Assembly (NCBI RefSeq): GCF_003086295.3
Contig: NC_092047.1
Span: 118,088,449-118,152,448, forward strand
Direction of reading: 5' to 3'
Length of the DNA stretch: 64,000 nucleotides
From: Arachis hypogaea
Taxonomy: Eukaryota > Streptophyta > Magnoliopsida > Fabales > Fabaceae
The position numbers and the translations under genes are program-made. The notes under the pieces are model-generated. The model saw only the letters and a list, made by a program, of their open reading frames with translations. It was not told the DNA's origin and made no database searches. Positions 1-11,477 of this stretch are shown here, one piece after another; within the stretch, counting starts at the first letter, position 1, and the number at the start of each line of letters is the position of its first letter.

Positions 1-1430
1 GGACCCAAATATTGGAAAGATGCTTCTCATGGGCTCTATCTTTCAATGCCTTAACCCTGCCTTAACAATTGCTGCAGCTCTTGCATATCGCAACCCATTT
101 GTCTTGCCTATTAACAGAAAAGAGGAAGCTGATGATGCAAAACGATCGTTTGCTGGTGATTCTTGCAGGTTAGAAATAGTTACTGAGAAATGTTCCCTTC
201 CGATATTGTTCAAGCGAATTTACTGCATTGATCATGGTTGTGCTTACACTAATTCTTTTCTTGTTTTTGTGGAATTTCGGTTCAGTGATCACATAGCTCT
301 TCTAAAGGCATTTGAAGGATGGAAGGAGGCAAAACGTAGTGGGAATGAGAAGCAGTTTTGTTGGGACAATTTTCTATCCTCAGTAACCTTGCGGTTGATT
401 GATGATATGAGATTACAGTTTCTCAATTTATTATCTGACATCGGATTTGTTGACAAGTCCAGGGGTCCTAATGTAAGCTCTTGGTCCTAACTTACATTTG
501 TTTTTTATTAAACAACTACTACCCATTTTCCCCCCAAATTTTGCTTTCCTCTGTTCCGAATACACTTTAATTAGAAGTTTTCCATCAACTAATTTGTCAG
601 TTAAGTTCTGATATGGTAGTAATCAAACATTAATACATGATGCATGTGCATGCAGGCCTACAACCAGTACAGTCATGATTTGGAGATGGTTTGTGCAATC
701 CTTTGTGCCGGGCTCTACCCTAATGTTGTTCAGTGCAAAAGAAGAGGAAAACGGACGGCGTTCTATACAAAAGAAGTTGGGAAGGTTGACATCCATCCAG
801 CTTCTGTCAATGCCGGGGTTCATCTCTTCCCTTTGCCTTACATGGTATACAGTGAAAAGGTGAAAACCACCAGTATCTATGTTAGAGACTCTACCAACAT
901 TTCAGATTATGCCCTGCTTTTGTTTGGTGGTAATCTTGTCCCTGGCAAAAATGGCGAGGGCATTGAGATGCTTGGAGGTTACCTTCATTTCTCTGCCTCA
1001 AAGAGTGTCATTGACTTGATAAGGGTAATGTCCCTCAATCTTGTTCCAGCATATGTCTGATGGTTTAGAAAAATTAAGACTATACACATTTATTTTTTGG
1101 TGACCATTCACAAGTAGTTATCTTCTTGTGAAGACGATAAGTAAACCATTAGGTGGTTTGAATGTTTAACTAAACTACCATTTGACCGTTCTCAATTATC
1201 ATTTTCGCATAAAGACAATTTCGTGCGAGTGACCATCTCATTTTATCAATGAAGTTTAGAAAACACAACTTGTTACGATTAATTCGCTACGGGATTTGCA
1301 GAAATTACGTGGAGAGCTTGACAAGCTTCTGAACAGAAAAATTGAAGAACCAGGATTGGACATTACTGCAGAAGGAAAGGGAGTGGTTGCTGCTGCTGTT
1401 GAGTTGCTTCACAGTCAAACCATTCGCTGA
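1..1430 (+). CDS. DExH-box ATP-dependent RNA helicase, C-terminal exons (partial, 5' end outside window)
   Basis: Four exons can be joined: 1-168, 286-472, 656-1024 and 1302-1430, each intron with GT...AG ends. The first junction splits a serine codon (AG at 167-168, T at 286). The joined protein runs from a PNIGKMLLMG stretch through the helicase-associated HA2 region (LNPALTIAAALAYRNPF, FVLPINRKEEAD), SDHIALLKAFEGW and FCWDNFLSS, to the OB-fold-like end (GLYPNVVQCKRRGKRTAFYT, VHLFPLPYMVYSEKVKTT) and stops at TGA 1428-1430. These are hallmarks of the plant DHX36/DExH1-type DEAH helicases, which unwind structured RNA using ATP. The RecA motor domains would lie upstream of the window. The visible frame is fully open, so this is probably the tail of a working gene. 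The family call is from recognition, not a search. Confidence 0.87.
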
Positions 1431-1956
1431 TTTCTTTTTTCATTCATAAGGGTTTGTTCTTCTGCTGAGTCCTGCCATTCATTAGTAATAGTATGATATA
1501 GATTTCTTATGATTTTGCTAGCAGCTTTTTTTAATCACTTATATGGAATGTACATGTGTTATATCTGTTTTGTCTTGTTTAGGATGGAAATACTAATGTT
1601 AGACAACAAAAGTAGAAAAGGGACCGATTTTAACATTGTATTCTTACCAACATAGGAGGAAAAAAAGGGTTAGCAGTAGCATTATTTGTCTGGTGCGTGC
1701 GAGGGAGAATGCCATGTGGGTCAGTGTTTTCATGTTTCGTCGGAGTTTAATGAACAAGAGTAAATTATATTATTGTTCAATTAAATTTATTCATTCAGAT
1801 AACATTTTAAGTACATGATTTGGTAATTAGTTATTTTTATTGATACAGGAATAGTAATCAGATGATTTTGAAGGATACTATTGAATACTTATCACTAATA
1901 TCCTTACTTTTTATATAAATATTTAAAAGGTAAAAACGATTTTTTATGTTTTAATA
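1431..1956 (+). other. Helicase 3' UTR and downstream flank
   Basis: This AT-rich stretch follows the helicase stop. It has no credible ORF. Its first 400 bases recur almost unchanged after the duplicated helicase tail (16717-17126). The part from about 1709 recurs again at about 8789, so it marks the edges of old block duplications. Confidence 0.6.
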
Positions 1957-3282
1957 TAGGGGTGTTTATAAGTCAGGTGAAACCGGATTTGATGTGATCC
2001 AGATCCGTCCCGAAATATATACTGAGTCTATTTGTTAGACTCGAATCTGGCCCTAGATTCGATGAAACCTATACACTTTTGGACTAAGATTATACCGGGT
2101 AAAAAACCGGGTGAAAACCGAGTCGTTAACATTACATTATATTGATACCTTTTTGTAAACTAACATGTGAAAATATTCAAATTTTCAAGATTTCAACTAT
2201 TATTTAACATGGTAAAATTCACTTAGAAAAATAGGAAAAATATAAGTAGACAATAAAAATACTAAATAGTGTGATCGGATGTTCAATTTACTAGGTGTGC
2301 GGATGGTTATCTTAATATTAAGATTTAGAAGGGTAATTTTGGGGTGTAATGTGTTTTTATTTTATTGGGTCAATTTTAGAATTTATTTTTTACATTGTTC
2401 TCAAAAACCATTGTTTACCTAGCAAAGTCAAGAAAAATATAACAAGAACCAATCCTTCTCTAAAATTAAAGCATAAGCATAATTAATATTAATATTGTCT
2501 AATAACACCAAATATTTAAATCAATACAAATAACACAATATTGTGCCATTAGTCTAAAGTTTTATGCATTTTAAATATAAAACATTAACTTAGGCTGCGT
2601 TTGTTTCTAAGAACAGTACAGGACAAGACACTGAGAACATGACATGACAAGACACTGATGGACAGAGACACAAAATTTTGTGTTCTTGTATTCTGTTTGG
2701 TGATAAACTAGAACAAATTATAAAAATTCAATTTATTCTCATTTTTTTTCATTCAAAAAAATTGAGATGAAAAATATAACAATAAAAAATATAATTATGA
2801 AAAATTAACAAGAATAATGAAAGAAAAAATAAAAAATAAGTTGTGTCCCTTATTAGTGTCTCTGTGTCCTTCTTGTTAAGATGGACACAAAATACACTAA
2901 TTCTCTGAACACATTGTCTCTGTCCATGTCTCGTCTGTCAAACACGATTTTGTGTCTCAGTGTTCCTGTCTCTGTAAACAAACGCCGCCTTATAGTCTTA
3001 TAATGACTAATAACACAAAATATTAAAGTTTAAGATACTTAAATTTCACATAAGAATAGTCATCATCCATCACTAATAACACAAAATATTAATCGTGTAT
3101 GATGACCGGGCCACCGGGTCGAGTTAGGATGACTCGAGCTATAACCCAACCCGAAATAATGATCGGTCTATTTTTGAGATTCTTACCCAGCCTTAGACCT
3201 GATAAAATCACATCAAATTAATCCCTAAAATGTTCGGAGTCGGACCGGATCTTCAGGTTGAGTCAGGCCATGTACATCCCTA
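1957..3282. mobile_element. Non-autonomous hAT-like element, TAGGGGTGT ends
   Basis: The ends are TAGGGGTGT on the left and ACATCCCTA on the right. They are flanked by 8-bp direct repeats, TTTTAATA (1949-1956) and TTTTAACA (3283-3290), with one mismatch. The unfilled site exists in the paralogous flank near 9280 (TTATGTTTTAACACATC). The interior has no transposase; it is rich in CCGG/CGGGT motifs near both ends and carries a nested Tourist-like MITE. An 8-bp duplication with short TIRs is typical of hAT elements. The one-base difference between the duplications suggests an older insertion. Confidence 0.75.
2593..2989. mobile_element. Tourist-like (PIF/Harbinger) MITE nested in the hAT-like element
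   Basis: The ends are GGCTGCGTTTGTTT and, in reverse complement, GGCGGCGTTTGTTT. Each side is flanked by TTA (2590-2592 and 2990-2992). A 3-bp TTA/TAA duplication with GGC...GTTTG ends is the PIF/Harbinger pattern. The 397-bp body is non-coding and carries repeated GACA/GTGTC-rich segments near both ends. Confidence 0.65.
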
Positions 3283-3658
3283 TTTTAACACATGAAATTA
3301 TTTCAATTCTAACTAAATTTTATTTTAAAAAAATTAAGTAATTTTAGTCTAGTCATAATCTTAATGCATGACCTTTACAAATCAATTCAATTTCTATTTT
3401 AAAATTAAATCCATTCTAATTCAATTATATTTCAAATATATTTTTAAATAATATAACATATTTAATTAATGACCAAAATTCACATACAGGCATACAACTG
3501 AGAAATATATATTTAAAAATTATTAAATAATTTAAACAAATTTAATTAAATTACTATTTAATAATTTTTACAGTTTTTTTAATAACTTAAACAATAAATT
3601 AAAAAAAAGCTAATTTTAATTTTAAAATTCAAATCAAATTTTAAATTAATTGAATATA
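3283..3658. other. AT-rich spacer upstream of the F-box array
   Basis: There is no gene. The sequence is collinear with the spacers before the F-box genes at 10200 (about 9290-9950) and 27710 (27360-27490), and so belongs to the duplicated F-box upstream block. Confidence 0.5.
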
Positions 3659-3685
3659 ATGTTTGTTTGGGCGTCATTATCTTGA

Positions 3686-6107
3686 GGCTTTTTTACTTAA
3701 ATAAATTAAACAAGTTCTAAAATTACTCAAATCCCCTAAATCAATTTTTGATACGTAAATATCCTAATCCTAATATTATATAAATCGTGCAGAGAAATGT
3801 GGTTTATATAATATGTTAACCATTATACCCTGGAACGATTTATGCATGAATGACTTCTGAGCAATAACACATAAATCGTCCTAAGGTTGCTAGCTTTATT
3901 AATTGTATGTAAATCGTTCCAGGTTAGGAGGATTTACGTGGTTTCAGGCAAAAACACAAGACCCTGCCACGATTTATGTGTAAGCTATAACCCCAGCACC
4001 CTACCACGATTTATTTGTCAGCTATAATTCCCAACATCCTGCCATGATTTATGTTCGAATATCACACCCTAAGACCCAACCATGAGTTACCCACAACTCT
4101 TAACGTTACACACAAAAACATACAAAAACCTCCATTTTCACCCTATCTAAGCATTTCGTGATAAGTTTGGAGAGAAAGAGAGCCCGCAGAGCCCGCAACG
4201 ATGCGAAAGAGGTATTGAGTGACCGCATCTGGCATACAGCAGTGGGAGAATGGGTACTAAGAATATCAAATTAAATAAAAACAATACTAAAAGAGAATAC
4301 TAAAAAATTATAATTAAAATTTTGACACATAATTTTGTTTAATAATTTAAATTTTATATATTTTTTACTTAAATTTATATTACTCAAAAATACATGAATT
4401 TATATTAAGCAAAATTATATTTTTTTTTAACATTTTTTGCTCTTAATTTAAAAAAATAAATTATATGTTAAAATTTAGTATTTTTTATTTAATTTGATCT
4501 TTCAATTGAAATAAATAATTTATATTATAAACAAATGACAATAGTAACTAAAATACATACTAATTTAAGAATACACAGTGAAAATATACAAAGTTAAAAT
4601 AAAAAATAACAAATTTTTGTTTATAGAAAATATGTATAAATAAAAATAATTAAAAAAAATTATATGAACAATGAGTATTAAAAATTTTATATTAATTTTT
4701 TTTATAAATTTTAAATCTTAAATTCTCTCTTAATATTTTAATATTAGAAAATTTTAATTTTATTTAATTTTAATATTCTCTTTTAATATTTTTTTATTTA
4801 TTTTGATCTTTATAATGGAATAAGTAATTTATATTATAGCCAATGAGTTATAACTCAAATGGCATAGTCTCCCCACATTCAATTAAGAGGTTACGGATTC
4901 TGAGTCTCCTATCTTTGGTAAAAAAAAAAAAATAATTTATATTATAAATAAATAACAATAGTAAGTAAAGTACATATTAATTCAAGAATATACCGTAAAA
5001 ATATACAAAGTCAAATAAAAAATAATAAATTTTTTTTATAAAAAATTTGTATAAATAAAAATAATTAAAAAATTATATAAATAATGAATATTAAAAATTT
5101 TATATTATGCAAAATTATATTTTTTAACGACCTTTAGAATATTTTAAAAAAAAAATTTAATATATATATATATATATATATTAAAATTTAGTACTCTTTT
5201 GATTATAATTTGTCAGTACTATTTTTTTATTTAATTTGGTCTTTCTAATGAAATTAATAATTGAAATTATAAAAAAAGTATATTTTTATTTTTTAAGTTA
5301 AAATTTAAATAGATATAATTTAATTAAATTTAAAATTTAAATTATCTCTATCTTAATTTTAACTTAAAAAATAAAAATATACTTTTTTTATAATTTCAAT
5401 TATTGATCCTATTAGGAAGACCTTTTTATTTCAATTATTTTTATTTATACAAATTTTTTATAAAAAAATTTGTTATTTTTTATTTGACTTTGTATATTTG
5501 TACGGTATATTCTTGAATTATTTTTATTTAATTTGATATTCTTAATGCCCATTCTCCCACTGCTGTATGCCAGATGCGGTCACTCAATGCCTCTTTCGCA
5601 TCGCTGCGGGCTCTCTTTCTCTCCAACCTTATTACTGAATGCTTAGATAGGGTGAAAATGGAGGTTTTTGTATGTTTTTGTGTGTAACGTTAAGAGTTGT
5701 GGGTAACTCATGGTTAAGTCTTAGGTGTGATATTCAAACATAAATCATGGCAGGATGTTGGGGATTATAGCTGACAAATAAATCGTGGTAGGGTGCTGGA
5801 GTTATAACTTACACATAAATCGTGGCAGGGTCTTGTGTTTTTGCTTGAAACCACGTAAATCCTCCTAATCTGGAACGATTTACATACAATTAATAAAGCT
5901 GACAACCTTAGGACGATTTATGTGTTATTGGTCAAAAATCATTCATGCATAAATCGTTCCAGGGTGTAATGGTTAACATATTATATAAATCATATTCCCC
6001 TAGCACGATTTATATAATATTAGGATTAGGGTATTTACGTATCAAAAATTGATTTAGAGGATTTGAGTAATTTTAGAACTTGTTTAATTTATTTAGGTAA
6101 AAAAGCC
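3686..6107. mobile_element. Mutator-like element with about 590-bp terminal inverted repeats
   Basis: The 9-bp direct repeats TTATCTTGA (3677-3685 and 6108-6116) flank ends that read GGCTTTTTTAC on the left and its complement on the right. The inverted repeats run inward to about 4280 and 5525. Long TIRs with a 9-bp duplication indicate a Mutator-like element. Each TIR carries around seven irregularly spaced copies of a CACGATTTATG/ACGATTTA motif in both orientations. The interior has no transposase, so the element is non-autonomous; it holds a SINE (4839-4932), a TA run near 5160 and a second hairpin (about 5250-5405). Confidence 0.8.
4839..4932 (+). mobile_element. tRNA-derived SINE copy 1
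   Basis: It begins GCCAATGAGTTATAACTC, has an A-box-like segment and a degraded B box (GAGGTTACGGATTCTGAGTC), and ends in TTGGT plus poly-A. Direct repeats TAATTTATATTATA flank it at 4825-4838 and 4933-4946. The insertion lies inside the Mutator-like element, so it is younger than that element. Confidence 0.75.
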
Positions 6108-6505
6108 TTATCTTGATAAAAAAAGATCTTTTTTTAATAAAAAATATTTTTTTATTTTTTAACGTGTTTTACAAATTTCTAATAGTAAAAGTAAAAGTAC
6201 TATAAAAAAACATCTTTTTTAAAAGACTGTAATTTATATTTTTTTTAAAAGATTTTTTTAAAAAAAGATTTTTTTTCTTAAAAAAGATATTTTTTATATA
6301 ATAAATAAACAAAAAAGTACTTTTATATTGTTATACCCAATCATAATTGATAAATAAAAAATTTTTTTATATGAGATATCTAAATATAAAATCACTTTTA
6401 TTTTTTCATAAAATCTTTAAAAAAAAAATATCTCAAAACAAATCTTTTTCTTAGATAGTCACCAAAAAAAAAATCTTTTTCTTAGAATCTCCCAAACAAG
6501 TCCAT

Positions 6506-6724
6506 AATCCTTATTTTAAATATGACCTTCAATCACTACAAGCCCTTCCTCCCACACTCGCGCAGCATCCTAGCACTGCTCCCCCACAACTCCTCACCCT
6601 CTCTCGAGCCACCGCACTCAGTTCCGGCTTTCTCGTGCGTCTGCAGCCGCCGCACGTATCCATGCTTCGTCGTGCCTCCCCAACTGCAGCCCAGCCTTGT
6701 TGCGCCTCCCCAACCGTAGGTTGG
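6506..6724 (+). promoter_or_regulatory. Class I C-rich leader of the F-box gene at 6725
   Basis: An abruptly C-rich, low-A/T segment (from TATGACCTTCAATCACTACA) replaces the AT-rich upstream DNA. It matches the leaders at 9950-10199 and 27490-27709. In this copy the conserved TAACATTTTATCCATCATC block just before the start codon is missing. Confidence 0.5.
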
Positions 6725-7927
6725 ATGGATTTGCCTCTGGAACTGTTAGAATTAATTTTCCAAAGGCTATGTTTGGATGATGTCATGAATTGTCGTGCCA
6801 CATGCTGCTCTTGGCGAAAGGCCGCGGACGCCATATTTTCATCTCAACTTCCATTGATGCTCTCTCTTTCAACAGGAGGGTATGCCTACAATTTTGGAAG
6901 CTTATCCGCCCCATGGAGCAACCATGATTCCACTGTGCTCACTGAAAAATGGCCGCAAGAAATCGAGGGTAGCTATAATAGGGTTTACTCGGTGCAAGGT
7001 TGGTTGGTGTTCAATTTATTTCATTATGAGTCGGTCAAGGGCCAAACTTTCTCTGAGCTTTTATTCTTCAACCCGTTTTCTCGAGCCAGATTCAAGCTTC
7101 CAAAACTGTTCTTGTTTTCTGGAAAGCTGTTCTATCATCATGTTCGTGTTGCATTCAATTCTGCACCACCGGGGTCTGAGGAGTTCGTTGTTGCTTTCTT
7201 GTTTGTGTTTAGCAATCAAGAAAAAAAGTACTACTTAATGGGACCAGAAGATTTGAAACAAAGGCTAGCTATTATCAAATTCAAGCAAGGATCATGGATT
7301 GAATCCATTGAAAGCGATGAAATCTTCTATGATATTGAAGTTCATGGTGATAATAAGCTGTATGGTCTTACCGTCAAACATGGAACAAGTGTTGTGTTCG
7401 TGTTTACCCTGGATAATCATCGTGATGATCATGTCGTTGAACGATTGGTTATGCTAAATACCATAGAAGATACAGATGCTTTTGGCATATTTATTTTTTC
7501 TTATGCATCCTTCAAACGAAGACATCAGATGGTAATGGACACTAGCACGGGGGAGTTGTTGCTAGTTCGTCATGAGCGAAGTTTCAGTTACGACACATCA
7601 ATTCGTACAGAAGGGTTTAGGGTTTTTAAATTGGACAGAAGCAATCTTAAATGGTGTGAGGTTTTTGATATTGGTGATCGTTTCTTGTTCTGGGATTTCA
7701 CCGAGGTGAGTCTTGTGTCCGCTAAGGAACTTAGAGTTGCAGAACGGTTTAAGAGGGGCAATTGCATATTTTTCTGCCATGCAAATGATCAGCGATATCG
7801 ATCTAATGAATTTAAAGAATATGATGTGGGAGTCTTCTTCTTGGCTGATAGAACCATTAGCCATTTTCCAATGAGTTCTTCTTTGCCGATTTCACTCCGG
7901 AACATGTGGTTCAGCCCTGCTCCTTAA
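6725..7927 (+). CDS. F-box protein with DUF295-like C-terminal region (copy 1, intact)
   Basis: It is a single-exon gene of 400 codons from the ATG of MDLPLELLELIFQRLCLDD. Residues about 2-42 form an F-box (LPLELLELIFQRL ... CRATCCSWRKAADAIF), which would bind SKP1 in an SCF ubiquitin ligase. The rest resembles the DUF295/beta-propeller region of plant F-box/kelch-type proteins, ending with the family signature VFFLADRTISHF ... NMWFSPAP. An in-frame ATG at 6635 would add 30 residues, but those bases align with the non-coding leader of sister genes, so I prefer 6725. Sister genes start two or three residues earlier at MGWMDLP; here that first ATG is lost. The 3' flank is type B (TTATTTTGATAA after the stop). 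Confidence 0.85.
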   Translation: MDLPLELLELIFQRLCLDDVMNCRATCCSWRKAADAIFSSQLPLMLSLSTGGYAYNFGSLSAPWSNHDSTVLTEKWPQEIEGSYNRVYSVQGWLVFNLFHYESVKGQTFSELLFFNPFSRARFKLPKLFLFSGKLFYHHVRVAFNSAPPGSEEFVVAFLFVFSNQEKKYYLMGPEDLKQRLAIIKFKQGSWIESIESDEIFYDIEVHGDNKLYGLTVKHGTSVVFVFTLDNHRDDHVVERLVMLNTIEDTDAFGIFIFSYASFKRRHQMVMDTSTGELLLVRHERSFSYDTSIRTEGFRVFKLDRSNLKWCEVFDIGDRFLFWDFTEVSLVSAKELRVAERFKRGNCIFFCHANDQRYRSNEFKEYDVGVFFLADRTISHFPMSSSLPISLRNMWFSPAP

Positions 7928-8788
7928 TTATTTTGATAAAAATTTTATTTTTTGATTGCATTCTCTTATTATTCTTGTTATTATATTATGTGAAGAAATT
8001 AATGTAACAATTTATTTATCTGTTATTTGATCTTAATTTCAATTTGGTAAAAAATTTATTAGCATGATGTTTATTTGATCTTGAGAAATAGAAGATCAAT
8101 AATTAAAATTAAAAAAAAATATTTGCTATTTAAAAAAATATTGATAAAATTTTTTTATGTATTCTTTAGGGATCTTTTTTTACGGACCATATATACATAT
8201 AAAATTTAAATCTTGTTAATGATCTAGATTCTTATTAGGATCTCTAAGTATAATATAAAAAACGATTAAATAAAAAAAGACTCTTTTTTTATTTAATTTT
8301 TTTTGTATTGATGGATTCATTTTTCAATTGATTTGGCAATAATAAATGAAGGGATTACAAGTAATCCATGTCGATCTCTAAAGTGCGTATTGATTATTAA
8401 TTCAATAAATATATCTATTTATATAATTGAATAATAAAAATAATGAATATATGATATGTCTCTGTCAGTTAATTAAAGCAAACGATTCTATAATCTAAAA
8501 TAATAAAAACAAAAGATTTGAATGAAAGCATAAGCATTTTTTTTTATTAAAGATAGAGAAAACGAGATGCATTTTAAATTTTTAAAACCATTAAAATATC
8601 GGTTTATCAAATGTGATAAATTAATGTATTAAATTAGCATGTTGGTAATGAAAATAAAGTGAAAGAGTAACGCGAATAATAATTATAAATTTTAACATCA
8701 AATTTAAGTTATTTTTAGAACACCATTGCAAGAGTTGTGCCTGCATATCAGAAGTTTGCAGCTTGGAGCTGTGGCGTCATTTTTAGAA
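7928..8788. other. AT-rich 3' flank of F-box copy 1
   Basis: No gene is seen. The first part is shared with the flanks after 24435 and 58066 (type B 3' flank). A short run near 8710-8790 has a less AT-biased base composition and does not match anything else I recognise. Confidence 0.4.
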
Positions 8789-9950
8789 ATGGCATGTGGG
8801 TCAGTGTTTTCATGTTTTGTCGGAGTTTAATTTTAATGGACAAGAGTAAATTATATTATTGTTCAATTAAATTTATTCATTGAGATAACATTTTAAGTGC
8901 ATGATTTGGTAATTAGTTATTTTTATTGATACAATAATAGTAATTAGATGATTTTGAAGGATATTATTGAAGGCAACTACTCAAATGAAGATGCTAAAAA
9001 CATCTTTTTATGAAGATTCTTGTGTTAAAAGTGTACTTTGTTTGTTTAGCCACACTTTAAAAAAAATAACACTTTTGCAACACATCAAAATCAAACCATA
9101 CATTTTATCATCTAATGGTAAAAAAGAAGTATCTTCATATGAAGACAATAGTAAAATCTTCATGGTAGTATCCACCATTATTGAATACCTATTTGAGAAG
9201 TTTTCACTGCCAAAGAATTGCCTATTATCACTAATATTCTTACTTTTTATATTAATATTTAAAAGGTAAAAACGATTTTTTTATGTTTTAACACATCAAA
9301 TTCTTTCAATTCTAACTAAATTTTATTTAAAAAAATTAAGTAATTTTAGTTTAGTCATAATCTTAATCCATGACATTTACAAATCAATTCAATTCCTATT
9401 TTAAAACTAAATCAATTTTAATTCAATTATATTCCAAACACATCTTTAAATGATGGAAATGTATAGGTAAACAATAAGAATACTAAATAATGTAAATAAT
9501 AGATATATCGGATGTTTAATTTAATAGGTATGCAGATAATTATGTTTAATGGGATGGTTATTCCTTTTAATTTAATTTACTTATGCATAGTTAATAATTA
9601 GTAGATGTTCAATTCATTAAGTGTGCGAATAGTTATTCTAATGTTAGAATTCATGGGATAATTTGAGAGTTGAGTGTTTTTTACCTTTTTTATTTATTTA
9701 TTAGGCCAATTTTAAAATTTATTGTTTACAAAAGTCATTGTCTACCTAACAAATTTAAAAAAACAAAAACTCATACATTTGTGTAGTATATATTTAAAAA
9801 TTATTAAATAATTTAAACAAATTTAATTAAATTATTATTTAATAATTCTCACGATTTTTTTAAACTAACTAAACAATATTTAAAAGAAAAAATTAATTTT
9901 AATTTTAAAAAACAAATCAAATTTTAAATTAATTAAATATAATTCTTATT
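8789..9950 (+). repeat. Duplicated helicase downstream flank and F-box upstream block
   Basis: From GGCATGTGGGTCAGTG onward this matches 1709-1950 closely. It then continues as the sequence seen at 3290-3650, but without the hAT-like and MITE/Mutator insertions. It therefore shows the pre-insertion state of the flank of F-box copy 1. The ORF at 8967-9269 has no recognisable domain and lies within duplicated spacer, so I do not call it a gene. Confidence 0.65.
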
Positions 9951-10199
9951 TTAAATTTGACTTTCACTAATCACAAACCCTTCCGCCCTGCTCCCCCCTC
10001 CCCCCCCCCCTCCCCACACTTCTCTCGCAAACCACCACAACCCCCCCCCCCCCTCTCTCGCGAGCCACGACACACGTTCTGGCCTCTTCGTGCGTCTGCA
10101 GCCACCGCCGTCACACGCGCTTCATCGCGCCTTCCCAACTGCAGCACGCAGCCCAGCCTCAGTGCGCCTCCAACCTAACATTTTATCCATCATCTTCCG
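9951..10199 (+). promoter_or_regulatory. Class I C-rich leader of the F-box gene at 10200
   Basis: A strongly C-rich leader with two long C tracts (about 9985-10012 and 10038-10052) is followed by CCTCCAACCTAACATTTTATCC and the start codon. A small proline-rich ORF (9957-10178) lies within it. As the same region in sister genes is not conserved as protein, I read it as leader sequence or an upstream ORF. Confidence 0.5.
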
Positions 10200-11477
10200 A
10201 TGGGTTGGATGGATTTGCCTTTGGAACTGTTGGAATTAATTTTCCAAAGGCTATGTTTGGATGATGCCATGAATGGTCGTGCAACATGCCGCTCTTGGCG
10301 AAAGGCCGCTGACGCCATATTTTCCTCTCAGCTTCCATTGATGCTCTCTCTTTCAACATCTACATCTTCGTACATAAAATCAGATAGCAACAACTTTGGA
10401 AGCTTATCCGCCCCATGGAGCAACCATGATTCCACTGTGTTCACTGAAACATGGCCGCAAGGAATCAACCGTACCGATAACAGGGTTCACTCGGTGCAGG
10501 GTTGGTTGATGTTCAATATATTTCATTATGTGAGCGACAAGAGCCAAACTTTCTCTGAGCTTTCATTCTTCAACCCGTTTTCTCGTGCCAGATTCAAGCT
10601 TCCAAAACTCTTCTTATTTTCTGGAAAGCCGGATTATCATCAAGTTCGTGTTGCATTCAATTCTGCACCACCGGGGTCTGAGGAGTTCGTTCTTGCTTTC
10701 TTGTGTGTGTTTAGCTATAAAACAAAAAGAGTTCATCAAACCAGAACATACGAAACAAGGCTAGCTTTTATCAAATTCAAGCAAGGATCATGGATTGAAT
10801 TGGAAACCACTGAAACCGCTGAAATCTTCTATGATATTGAAGTTCATGGTGATAATAAACTGTATGGTCTTACCGTCAAACATAAAACAAGGGTTGTGTT
10901 CGTGTTTACCCTTAGAGATAATCATCGTGATGATCATGTCGTTGAACGATTGGTTATGCTAAATAACTTAGAATGTATTTTTCCTGGCAACTTTGTTGTT
11001 AATTATGAATTCTTCAGACGAAGTCATCAGATGGTAATGGACACTAGCACAGGGGAGTTGTTGCTAGTTCGTCATGATAGATGTGCATCAGATCTAAATG
11101 GATGTTATGATTCAATTTGTACCAAGGGCTTTCGTGTTTTTAAGTTGGACAGAAGCAATCTTAGATGGTGTGAGGTTTTTGACATTGGTAATCGTTTCTT
11201 GTTCTGGGATTACACCAAGGTGAGTCTTGTGTCAGCTAAGGGACTCAGACTTGCAGAACAGTTTAAGAGGGGAAATTGCATCTTTTTCTGCCATGCAAAT
11301 ACTCATCGGGAGCAGAAATATCCAATACCAGATATTCAAGATCGATTTCGAATTAAAGAACATGATATGGGTGTCTTCTTCTTGGCTGATAGAACCATTA
11401 GCCATTTTTCAATTAATTCTTCTTTGCCGTTTTCGCTTCTGAACATGTGGTTCAGTCCTGCTCCTTGGTTAGTTTGA
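10200..11477 (+). CDS. F-box protein with DUF295-like C-terminal region (copy 2, intact)
   Basis: A single exon of 425 residues starts MGWMDLPLELLELIFQ. The F-box spans about residues 4-45, and the C-terminal DUF295-like region ends GVFFLADRTISHF ... NMWFSPAPWLV. The predicted role is substrate recognition in an SCF ligase, with target unknown. A variable segment after LMLSLSTS (about residues 55-68) differs in length between all paralogues. The usual stop after SPAP is changed from TAG to TGG, adding Trp-Leu-Val before a TGA. The leader is class I and the 3' flank type A (TTAGTTTGATAAGAAA). The last 60 residues are nearly the same as in copy 3, unlike the middle of the protein. Confidence 0.87.
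   Translation: MGWMDLPLELLELIFQRLCLDDAMNGRATCRSWRKAADAIFSSQLPLMLSLSTSTSSYIKSDSNNFGSLSAPWSNHDSTVFTETWPQGINRTDNRVHSVQGWLMFNIFHYVSDKSQTFSELSFFNPFSRARFKLPKLFLFSGKPDYHQVRVAFNSAPPGSEEFVLAFLCVFSYKTKRVHQTRTYETRLAFIKFKQGSWIELETTETAEIFYDIEVHGDNKLYGLTVKHKTRVVFVFTLRDNHRDDHVVERLVMLNNLECIFPGNFVVNYEFFRRSHQMVMDTSTGELLLVRHDRCASDLNGCYDSICTKGFRVFKLDRSNLRWCEVFDIGNRFLFWDYTKVSLVSAKGLRLAEQFKRGNCIFFCHANTHREQKYPIPDIQDRFRIKEHDMGVFFLADRTISHFSINSSLPFSLLNMWFSPAPWLV

Larger units (their letters stand above)
3659..6505. mobile_element. AT-rich MITE split by a Mutator-like insertion
   Basis: The outer pieces (about 3659-3685 and 6108-6505) begin with TGTTTGTTTGGGCG and end with CCCAAACAAGTCC, imperfect inverted ends. A related uninterrupted copy lies at about 14211-14563 (GTGTTTGTTTGGCGG to CCAAACAAACCC). 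The interior is almost entirely A/T runs. I could not fix a clean target duplication, so the superfamily is uncertain. Confidence 0.5.

Noticed and set aside
5155..5182. TA-rich palindromic run as a regulatory or origin element
   Set aside because: A simple (TA)n run inside a transposon interior; no further support.
6882..7238. Second-frame ORF in F-box copy 1, repeated in copies 3 and 8
   Set aside because: It overlaps the real F-box frame and its conservation follows from nucleotide similarity of the main gene.
8967..9269. 100-codon ORF before F-box copy 2
   Set aside because: Low-complexity sequence inside a duplicated spacer; the corresponding place in the sister block does not keep the frame.
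9957..10178. Proline-rich ORF in the class I leader
   Set aside because: Not conserved as protein in the other class I leaders; more likely untranslated leader or an upstream ORF.
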